From positions 4,774,001 to 4,838,000 of the forward strand of contig CM082583.2 in the NCBI GenBank assembly GCA_040954595.2: a DNA stretch of 64,000 nucleotides. The letters are read 5' to 3'. The notes below the pieces were generated by a model. That model saw only the letters and a program-made list of their open reading frames with translations, had not been told where the DNA came from and searched no databases. This DNA is from Balanoglossus misakiensis. Its lineage: Eukaryota; Hemichordata. Below, one piece after another: positions 56,073 through 64,000 of this stretch. Positions within the stretch are counted from its first letter, which is position 1. Each line of letters begins with the position of its first letter. The position numbers and the translations under genes were made by a program.

Positions 56073-58521
56073 CTGTGGAAAAGATCGGAAAATGTTATCT
56101 CTGCATTCATGTTCATCTTTTTTCCATGGTTATTTCTTACAGACATACAAGATATACCAGACATATTTCTCGAGGGCCATATTTCTTGCTGAAAAAAGAA
56201 GAAGCCTGTTTTGATACACACATGGAATCTAGTCTGTGCTGAACACATTTAATGTTTCAACTTATTTCAAACTCTTCAAATATTCCTGTATATAAAAAGT
56301 TTTCCTGCAAATGTCTCTTGGCGATTCATTTCCCACATTTCACATGTCACAACCAAACAACTATACACGCGATTTTGGCACTACAAAGATTTCATGCAAA
56401 TTAACAGACGGCTGGTCCAATCACACAGCATGCTGGTTATGATGTCACAATCACCTTGCAAGAGTTGGTCATAAAACTGAGGTTCAATTGCTCCGACAGC
56501 CATGTACTTCCCATCTTTAGTCTTGAAGGTGTCGTAAAATGGAGCCCCGGTGTCCAAAAGATTCTTTCCCTTCTCCTCAGAAACCCAAAGATAAGGAGTG
56601 CCTTTCGTATGATAGATGAAGGACCCGATGTAGGAACAACCATCAACCTGGGGAGAGATGTGGCTATAAGGTGAACAGAAAAATCCGAGATTTTTGACAC
56701 ACTTTGATCTTAACACTTACTTCTAGAGATCATATCATGCATTGGATCATTAAAATCCAAGCAATTTTTTTTCATAAAATATATCACCGGTATCAAGATT
56801 CAGGATTTTTTTCTAAAACTGCACTTTTTACGGCAGTTAATATAAACCGGTCTAAACCAGACAATAAAGGACAGTAAAAGTGTTTTTAAAATCAGTGTCA
56901 GTAGCACACTGACTTATTTCAAAAACACATCCAACATTACTGTCTTACCATATTGGCATCGATAACTTGACCCTTTCCACTTTTGTGTCTTTCAATCAAT
57001 GCTAGCAATATGCCTAGAGCACACATGAGACCACCCCCAGCAAAGTCAGCCAGAAGATTCAACGGTGCTATGGGATTCTCACCATGTCTGCCAATCATCG
57101 AGAGAAGACCTGTTGATGTGAAAGAGGAAAAATCAATTAACTGCGTCACACTAAATGTTAGATCAGCCCTGAGCCCCACTTCCTAACTAGGCCGACGCAG
57201 TGTGTCCACATTGGTTATTTTACACTGGCCCTGGCCCAGCACCGGTCGTTACACCGTCGCAAAGTGTCCAGTGTGAACCCCCCCCCCCCCTACAGCCTGT
57301 GTTTTGCATGCAGCACGCCTTATGGGTACAGTATATCCTGTATGTTGGGGTTCCGCTGCAAAACACGTAGACTCATCTCTTGATGTAGAAATCAAGTATC
57401 ACAGTGATGTAGAAATCAAGTATCACTCAACTGCAGCTTTTTAATTTGTATGATGGAGGTATCGATAACAAGCATCACTTTTCTGGATTGATGTCCCATT
57501 ATCACAGAATCACAATAAGTGAAATTAATTGTTTTTCATCGACATTACATTCTGAAAATGGATTCTCCTTTCTTTAAAACCCAAGATGGCTCGTTAAGTT
57601 TTAGAACGTACGTGTGAATCAGATCTATTTATTATACTGGTATCGGAAAAATAGCAGCTAAACTTGAAATTAAAGGAACTTGAAGACAATATTTTTTGTA
57701 TACGAAGTACTATATTTGTGGTAGCCTGATAAGATCATATCAGACTGTCTAAATAGTAAATGCAATTTTTCACACAGAACTTTTGGGAAAAAAAAGTGAC
57801 AAAAATGAATACAATATATTGTCGAACAAATAGTTGATATATTCGTTAATTCCTGGATTTATTGCCTATACATCTACATGACTGACCTGACATTGCTAGG
57901 TAGTTGATGTCATGTCCTGCCATTTGTGAGTATCGGCCCGATTGTCCAAACCCGGTCAGCCTGGCGTAAATTAATCTGGGATTTAGTTTTAACAGCTGAT
58001 CTGGTCCCAGTCCCAGCTTCTCCATAACACCTGAAAAGTTAATGTATTCATAATTTGACCTGTGACCTCCCTGATCTGTTACTACCAGGTCATGTACTCT
58101 ATATCAAACATATGGGCATATGTAAACTACAGGTGATTACAAATCTCACGCACAAATACTGAATACGTGTACTATCAAGAAATTAGGTATCTCCCCCCCC
58201 CCCCCCATTCCACTAGTGAATACCCATCTTCCACTCCCCCTCCCCATATTAAATGTTCTGCCCCTTATTCCTTATACCTGGTCTGAAGGGTTCGATAACG
58301 ACGTCGGCGTGTTGGCAGACTTTTCTTGCAATCTCAATTCCTTCTTTGTGTTTCAGATTCAGAATGATCGATCGTTTTCCTCTGTCGAGACTTGGCGGCG
58401 TAGAGCGGGGACCTCGTTCTATTTTGACGACGTCAGCACCGTAATCGGCCAATATCATGCCAGCGAACGGACCAGGTGCAAGTCCAGCGAACTCGATCAC
58501 TTTTACGCCAGTTAGGCTCAT
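55660..58521 (-). CDS. AMACR: Alpha-methylacyl-CoA racemase, five exons
   Basis: AMACR interconverts R and S 2-methylacyl-CoA esters so that branched fatty acids and bile-acid precursors can enter beta-oxidation in peroxisomes and mitochondria. Five exons join in frame to 384 residues (human has 382). The protein is a single CoA-transferase family III domain. It starts [20 protein letters not shown] and contains GHDINY with His121/Asp122, [12 protein letters not shown] with Asp151, and [10 protein letters not shown] with Glu238. These correspond to catalytic His122, Asp152 and Glu237 of the human enzyme. [16 protein letters not shown] and HTEE are near-identical to vertebrate sequence. All introns are GT-AG. 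An in-frame Met lies 11 codons upstream, but the chosen Met gives the family N-terminus. The C-terminus is KSAL, where human has KASL. The gene lies tail-to-tail with hnRNP K. Confidence 0.96.
56073..56454 (-). other. AMACR intron 4
   Basis: About 380 bases, GTGATT...CCACAG, no feature inside. Confidence 0.9.
56455..56647 (-). CDS. AMACR: AMACR exon 4
   Basis: [20 protein letters not shown] through [15 protein letters not shown] plus one base of Gly. Carries the catalytic Glu of GAIEP. Acceptor CCCCAG, donor CAAG|GTGATT. Confidence 0.96.
56648..56948 (-). other. AMACR intron 3
   Basis: About 300 bases, AT-rich, nothing inside. Confidence 0.9.
56949..57109 (-). CDS. AMACR: AMACR exon 3
   Basis: After the split Gly: [20 protein letters not shown] then [20 protein letters not shown]. 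Carries the catalytic Asp151. Donor ATG|GTAAGA. Confidence 0.97.
57110..57886 (-). other. AMACR intron 2
   Basis: About 780 bases with a C run near 57,280, a 22-bp duplication at 57,381-57,426 and a CCAGTG/GGCC-rich patch. No gene inside. Confidence 0.9.
57381..57426. repeat. 22-bp direct duplication in AMACR intron 2
   Basis: TGATGTAGAAATCAAGTAT plus CAC occurs twice without mismatch, separated by AG. Confidence 0.95.
57887..58030 (-). CDS. AMACR: AMACR exon 2
   Basis: After the split Gly: [20 protein letters not shown] then [20 protein letters not shown] and INYLAMS. Carries the catalytic His121. Acceptor TTTCAG, donor CAG|GTCAGT. Confidence 0.97.
58278..58521 (-). CDS. AMACR: AMACR exon 1 (coding part)
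   Basis: Encodes residues 1-81 plus one base of Gly82. [20 protein letters not shown] and [18 protein letters not shown] are the nucleotide-fold and CoA-binding start of the family. Donor CCAG|GTATAA. Confidence 0.96.
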
Positions 58522-61500
58522 GGTGGATGGTGCGATGCGATTATGTGGTGGCAAGGAGGTTGTAGGACATGGGAATCTCCGCGGGTACGGACGGGGGCAC
58601 AGTCAAAAACCCACCACTGATAATATTATGACCTTTGCCCTTTGCCCTCTTCAATCTACACAATCTTCGGACTGAATGCGTTCATCCCCTATGGCATCGA
58701 CAGGGCAATGCACTTTCCGATGGCGATCGGTGTGTAAACGACGTCCGCTGCCTACACCTGGGACTGGGCGGGTGCGTCGCTGTGGTGCACCGTCGCCCGC
58801 CAAGACTGTGGTCGAGCAAACAACCCGGGACAAGCCGACGATGCTGTGATCATGACCTTCGACACTGCATGCTGCTTGGATCGATGTGCTGGAAAATATT
58901 TTGAGTTTGGCCGTTGGTGTCGCACTCCATGCAAACCCCCAAAACGGAGAAGATGGTCAAAAGTTGACACTGAGCAAAAGGTAAATAGTAAATTTATAGG
59001 TATATTAATTATATGTAAAAGAATTTAACTTTAAAAAAACTTCTCAGATCTCAACAAAAGTCTCAGGACAAGGGCTGTAAAAAATAACACTACTCAGACT
59101 CAGTTTCGATTTATTTTATTTCGGTACACTTTGATAAAGACGAGATCCTCGGAGAGGTGATTCGACGGAAAATAATCAAAACATGTTTCACATTTAAACG
59201 GATAACTTAAGAGAAGTTTGGTAGAGCTGGTGTATGGTAGTAATGAGCGAGAATTTTAAAAAGCTGGAGAAAATTGCACAACTCAAATATTGTATGACAG
59301 AATCTCTCAGAAATAAGTTTTTTTTTTTTTTAGATGGACAATGAGAACAACCACAACACGGTGAGCAGTGTAATTGCATAGAATTATTTATTTCTGCTTG
59401 AATCTCCGTGTGTGAAAAAAAACTTTGAGTCTAGATCTTTTTTTAATGCATGTCTCAAGAATACTTACAACAAGGAAATCGGGAATATGATACATGTTAC
59501 GTCCGAAGAAGAATCAAATTCACACCTTGTTTGTAAATCCGTTATCATGATATTTTTAATGGAAATTTCTGACAGAACTTACATTTAGAGCCACACACAC
59601 CAATACAGATTAATACATGCATATGAGATTATAGGGTACCAGCAGTACAGCGTTAAACAAACGAATAAATTTGTAATAAAAGACACAACTAAGCATTTTC
59701 CTGACTTCTAAGTAAATATCAAAAGGCTGTTGGGATAAAACTCTGTCAAATAAAGGAAATATATTAGTTCGTGTTCCCATAAAAACAACACGGGAAAAAC
59801 CTCTAGGGCAGTTCTTCTCTGTAGTGACATTTGACAGAACTCGGGTTGTGTGGGGAGGGCGCCTTCTAGCCTGTAACATCATAGTCATAATTTACTCCCC
59901 CGTGTGTGGGGGTGCGGGTGTGTTATTGCTACATGAATCGGTAAGACTAAGACCGTTTTGGAGCTGGATCGACTCCTGTAAATTTATAAGCTGATTTTCT
60001 GTCCTGAGTTTTCAGTACTGATGATAGACAGCATCATCGCCAAGCTATCTATTACTTGATCAATACCAAAGATTGTTTTGTAGTAGGGGTCGGGTGTTAC
60101 GCCTAAATGAAGGACGTGAGTTGATTTGGGACAATCAATAATTGAGCATTATTTCAGTGAACAGAACAACATTATAAACGATTTTGCCCACTTACAATGG
60201 CTAGATCGAACCAATGGAATGTGAACAAGTCTGAAACGATTACAAAAATATTTCCACTTAACTTTGTCGACGTTCATTTGTAGAAGTTGACAGGCCGTAA
60301 AGTGCCGAAACTATTTCCACAGAAATAAACGGTAAACACTTGTACTGCATGTGGCGAAACCGACATAGCAGGCCAGCAAAGACGGTTTTGAACATCGCTT
60401 TGCGTGTATTTCAGCTAAAGTTGGGGTCAATCGAAGGCGAGTACAAAAACCCAGATTCCAACAGCCTTCTCTTGATCACGGCCACTCCACAAAGTGTGTG
60501 TTGATCACAACACCAGGCTAATAATATGAGACACGATTTGTGATGCTCGTATTTTGATATGTAAACGGAAATTTCATGGGAATTCTGTGAATGAGATAGA
60601 CATATTGAAAAAATCGACAGTGATAAAAACCTGCTATATCTCAATACACTCGACGCAAACATGTCACACGATTCCCCATACATGAAGTGCATGCGCAGAA
60701 AGAAGGATGCTGGGGTCGACTAACGGATGTCCAATCAGAATTCTCAGTTTGGCATTAGTTTGACACGTGCACGACACACACGAGTTTCTTTCCTAGCCTC
60801 TTCATACCAGTGAAGCGTGCAAGTGAAGTCGATATTTCAGATGCGGGATAAATCGCTAACTTGTGTGACAAATTGCTCACTATTTGCTAACATGCACCTA
60901 TTACAATGCATAAAAGTACGGCTACAAACTGGTGGTCTCAATCCCAACCCCATCACCTCCATTCACCTGAGTAAAATGTGAACATGTATTTGGCAATGCA
61001 ATGCTACATTTATGGCAGTTATCTGTCGTAGCATTTACTGGACGCTGCCATGAAGCATTTAAGCGTTTTTATCTTGAAAGTAAATTAGTATTTTATTTCA
61101 TTTTTGGAGCACCATTTACGCGCTACTCGTTCTTACATGGACTTTTACGCAAGATCTACACTCTGGCGAACCGCTGAGTTATATCAAGGTTAACAAGAGA
61201 AGGTTGTTGTTTTTTGTTTTTTGTTTGTTTGTTTCGTGGAGGTTTAATCATAGTATTGGCTGTCGACCACACTTCAACCTGGGAAGACTGCTAGTATGAA
61301 GTATTTGCCCCCCCCCCCAAAAAAAAAAAAAAAAAAAATCATCAAAAAGGTCTAATGGTTGTGTGTGAGTGTCTCTCTCTCCTGGAAGCACTCTTAGCAT
61401 TTAAACTCGACAATGATGTTTTGTTGAGAGACAAAACATCATTATCGCCGACACTGATAATTCTCGCGATGTGGTGCGTGACTTTCCGTCACTGTGCCAC

Positions 61501-61938
61501 CAACAAGACACACTACGCCAAACACCAAAGCTTATATACATGCAGCTATCTTTTGTCTATTATCTACAAGTTCTGGGAAAATAGCACGTGGCGATTCGCG
61601 GTTCCCAAGCGCAGTAACCCGTATCATCAAACTCTTACAAATAAGTAACATTATATGCTACAGAATATACCGATGTCTATCAACACTTCGAAAAATTCAC
61701 CGTCTACATAGAAAGCAATATTTCGATGTAAATTTGTATTTACATAAGGGAAAATGCTGACTTTTTTGTTAAACAAACACCAAAATCGATATCATGTCTG
61801 TCGACTTTTGGAAGATCCGAACATGTGTTTCTTTTTTTTTTGAAACCATTAACTCTGACAAATTAAATAAAAAAACATAAGTCTTATCATTATACAACCT
61901 CCCACACACCATCACTGCTGCGAATCATACACCTGCTA
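58522..61938. other. Intergenic region upstream of AMACR
   Basis: Should contain the AMACR promoter just above 58,521, though no TATA box is evident. The 58,640-58,985 stretch is GC-rich with overlapping open frames on both strands, one Cys-rich, but with no recognisable family. A perfect 13-bp hairpin lies at 61,411-61,442. Otherwise AT-rich with A and C runs near 61,310. Confidence 0.5.
61411..61442. repeat. 13-bp perfect inverted repeat
   Basis: AATGATGTTTTGT and ACAAAACATCATT flank a six-base TGAGAG spacer. Confidence 0.9.
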
Positions 61939-62035
61939 TAGTCTCGGTTACCCAGACCCCTCTGCTTCTTCCTCTGCCCTCCAGAAAGAGCGAGCGCCAA
62001 CGGAAGAAGCAGAGGGGTCTGGGTAACCGAGACTA
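61939..62035. mobile_element. Probable MITE: perfect 34-bp inverted repeat
   Basis: The arms (61,939-61,972 and 62,002-62,035) are perfectly complementary over 34 bases, starting TAGTCTCGGTTACCC, around a 29-base spacer. The outer bases read TA at both ends, compatible with insertion at a TA dinucleotide as in Tc1/mariner-type MITEs. No protein is encoded. An alternative is a palindromic remnant of a larger DNA transposon. Confidence 0.6.
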
Positions 62036-62366
62036 ACACTAGTTACACATTTTGTACATAACCAAGACTTGTTTGAACAAGCGAGTTTCAAGAAGACAGT
62101 CATTGAAATCTCTCCACATTACACGCATACACCCGGTCCATTCTTGCGTGCCTCCGCGGCAGTTTCGCATGGCGTTTACATCCTGGTATTTCTTTCGTTG
62201 CCATGGACAGGCGCCATCTTGTTTCGCTGGAGAGGGACGTGAAAGTGGCGATGCGCAGTATACAGAGTGGTCACATAGGAACAGACAGAAGGTACGCCGG
62301 TACGGACTCGGTTGTTGTGATTAGGATCATGTCCATTATTCTAACACCATTAGCATCTCCGTTATT
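62036..62366. other. Downstream flank or 3' UTR of the NCKX gene
   Basis: No coding sequence supported. The part next to 62,366 should be the 3' UTR of the exchanger; no AATAAA is seen on the - strand nearby. Confidence 0.5.
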
Positions 62367-62683
62367 TTAACACCCTTTCGGTAGCATCATTTTGTAGGCT
62401 AGCACAATGGAAGCTACGAGGTAGGCACAGTACATGAGACACATGACCACACCATAGAACTTGGTGAGTTGCCAGCCATTGAGGCCGATAAAGAGGGCGT
62501 TTATAAGAATGGATGCCAATAACATCCCGGTGATGTAAAGCAGCGCGACATTGCCAACAGCGAAAACTTGCCCTCCAGCGAACACGCCTATAACTCCATA
62601 TATCAGCGCGGGAACGCCCAGGCAGATCAGGATGTCAAACACGTTGCTCCCAATCGCATTCGCTATTGCCATGTCCAGATATC
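62367..62683 (-). CDS. NCKX last exon
   Basis: After a split Gly: YLDMAIANAIGSNVFDILIC, then four hydrophobic segments and the stop. Acceptor TCTCAG. Confidence 0.92.
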
Positions 62684-62756
62684 CTGAGAAAGGGGAGACA
62701 AATTATTAGCAATTTTATGTTGGCTTTGGTGGTCTTGATGGTAGTGGTGGTGGTTG

Positions 62757-62815
<59 letters not shown>

Positions 62816-63522
62816 GTTGGAAATAAGCACAGATTTAACTTACCTTGCTTACAAACTATGATACTCAACATTAGGTCTGGCAAACTGCTACCAACAGCCA
62901 GAAAAGTTAATCCCATTACAACATCTGGAATCCCCGCCAGTGCACCTGTGACAGAAAAGACAGGCAGTAATTTATGCTAATGTAGTGCAGTTAATACGCG
63001 GTGATACAGCTGTACATTGTAATTCCAAATTCATCAACAAAAACGTAGATTGCGTTCGCCCTTGCCATATTTAACTTTAACTCACGAAAGTTTGGCATCC
63101 GATATGTGCAATGATTGAGAAAAATTAACGCTGTACTTTCACAAAAGCGACGATTGACTTTTCATTTTATTTTATTTTATTTTCGAGTATCTTTGTTATG
63201 TCTTGTCTATTGTAGTTTTATTTTATTAATAACAAAACAATAACTGATAAACTATTTGGTATCTGATCCCTGTTGTGTGACGCTTACGCTTGACACTCAC
63301 CTATTATGTCCACCATCCACACGGCCAAGTAACAGAAGAATCCCATCCACACCGTCGAGACCAAAAACGTCAGAACATACCAAGAGGCCCAGTCGTCTCG
63401 TTTGCAGTCAGGGGTCGTTATGTACATGATTAGATGTATAGGAAAGCCGCACACACAAAGGCAATTGTCTAAAACACTGTCGTTGATTCTGAACGGCGAG
63501 TAAGCGACCTCTTTCTGTTCTT
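62367..63522 (-). CDS. K+-dependent Na+/Ca2+ exchanger (SLC24/NCKX family), last three exons
   Basis: Three exons encode about 212 C-terminal residues of a membrane exchanger that uses Na+ and K+ gradients to extrude Ca2+. The first begins at the membrane re-entry FPIHLIMYITTPDCKRDDW followed by two hydrophobic helices. Then comes the alpha-2 repeat, PDVVMGLTFLAVGSSLPDLM and MAIANAIGSNVFDILICLG, and finally three or so transmembrane helices ending KMMLPKGC. The Asp residues of SSLPD and NVFD are both present; in NCKX2 the second is needed for K+ dependence. SLC24 proteins commonly have GTS(V/I)PD where this has GSSLPD. Exons join in frame at GT-AG sites. The N-terminal half, including alpha-1, lies beyond the right edge. 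The subtype (NCKX1-5) cannot be assigned. Confidence 0.9.
62758..62815. repeat. GAT trinucleotide microsatellite
   Basis: About nineteen GAT units inside the short intron between the last two NCKX exons, giving false poly-Met and poly-Ile frames. Confidence 0.95.
62844..62945 (-). CDS. NCKX penultimate exon, alpha-2 repeat
   Basis: After a split Gly: ALAGIPDVVMGLTFLAVGSS then LPDLMLSIIVCKQ plus one base. Acceptor GTCACAG, donor CAAG|GTAAGT. Confidence 0.93.
62946..63300 (-). other. NCKX intron
   Basis: About 355 bases with a TTTTA repeat near 63,165-63,183; nothing else inside. Confidence 0.85.
63301..63522 (-). CDS. NCKX third-last exon
   Basis: Starts after AATAG with two bases of a Glu codon, then EQKEVAYSPFRINDSVLDNC, the PIHLIMYITTPDC motif and two hydrophobic helices. 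Ends ATAATAG|GTGAGT. Its upstream partner lies outside the window. Confidence 0.85.
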
Positions 63523-64000
63523 CTATTATGAAAGAAAAAAGAAAACGGAAAGATTTCATTTCCTGACCAGTGCTGTTTCAATTTCGAGCGAGATCTTGTC
63601 ATCGCATTTTCACCCAAAGCACGGTACAGCGAGTAGAGGTACTGTAAACGGGTATGCCTATCCCGAAGCATGCGAAGGAAAACCCGCAAATACAGCCGGC
63701 CACAAGTTCGTGCACATGGCTGGGAGGTCATGACCGCAATGCGGTGACCGTTCAATGACTTCAGAGAGACGTACTCCCTGCGCTGTGTTAAATTTCCACA
63801 GCTACTATATTTTTGTGACGGTCACGATTTCGTATGCCCAGCCCGCGATCTCACGACTGCTTATGTTGTCCGTACCGGTTACTGTGGTCGTGTTCATCGC
63901 GTCACCAGAAAGACAAGATACTACCTTCCAGTCTCCGTGTCGGAGCAACTAGAAGAACTTCAACGTCTTGACCACGAAATGACAACTAAGTATAACCATC
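63523..64000 (-). other. Upstream NCKX intron, running off the edge
   Basis: Presumed intron of the exchanger. Open frames on both strands here show no family resemblance. Confidence 0.6.

Noticed and set aside
58635-59028. Cys-rich overlapping frames upstream of AMACR
   Set aside because: No consistent cysteine spacing of a known family and frames break quickly; more likely GC-rich promoter-proximal DNA.
62635-62980. Poly-Met and poly-Ile frames
   Set aside because: Translation of the GAT microsatellite in an NCKX intron; only the exon at 62,844-62,945 is real.

Overview
This window is nuclear DNA from a non-vertebrate bilaterian animal. Coding sequence lies in short exons with GT-AG introns, separated by long AT-rich non-coding stretches full of CA/GT, TATG and GAT microsatellites, homopolymer runs and small transposon remnants. 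The phylum cannot be fixed by eye. The protein sequences and repeat style would fit a marine invertebrate such as an acorn worm, lancelet or mollusc.

Layout. Positions 1-21,000 hold no coding sequence I can support, only repeats and a roughly 1.2 kb non-autonomous element (14,301-15,466). From 21,028 to about 52,530 on the + strand lies a complete 13-exon gene for hnRNP K (426 residues, three KH domains, a bipartite nuclear signal and an Arg/Gly-rich linker), with a TATA-containing promoter and a 14 kb first intron. Its last intron carries the microRNA gene mir-7 in the sense orientation. This host/guest pairing is known from both vertebrate HNRNPK and Drosophila bancal. Intron 8 contains the 3' end of a non-LTR retrotransposon with a zinc knuckle and restriction-like endonuclease, sitting between TATG microsatellites. 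Intron 11 contains a 58-bp near-perfect palindrome inside a CATA microsatellite.

From 58,521 down to 55,660 on the - strand lies a complete five-exon alpha-methylacyl-CoA racemase gene (AMACR, 384 residues), tail-to-tail with hnRNP K. From 63,522 down to 62,367, also on the - strand, are the last three exons of a K+-dependent Na+/Ca2+ exchanger (SLC24/NCKX family), whose 5' part runs off the right edge. A perfect 34-bp inverted repeat (61,939-62,035), probably a MITE, lies just downstream of it.

The three protein genes are not an operon. hnRNP K is a nuclear RNA/DNA-binding protein, AMACR a peroxisomal/mitochondrial lipid enzyme and NCKX a membrane transporter. The one functional coupling visible is hnRNP K with its intronic mir-7, which share a primary transcript.
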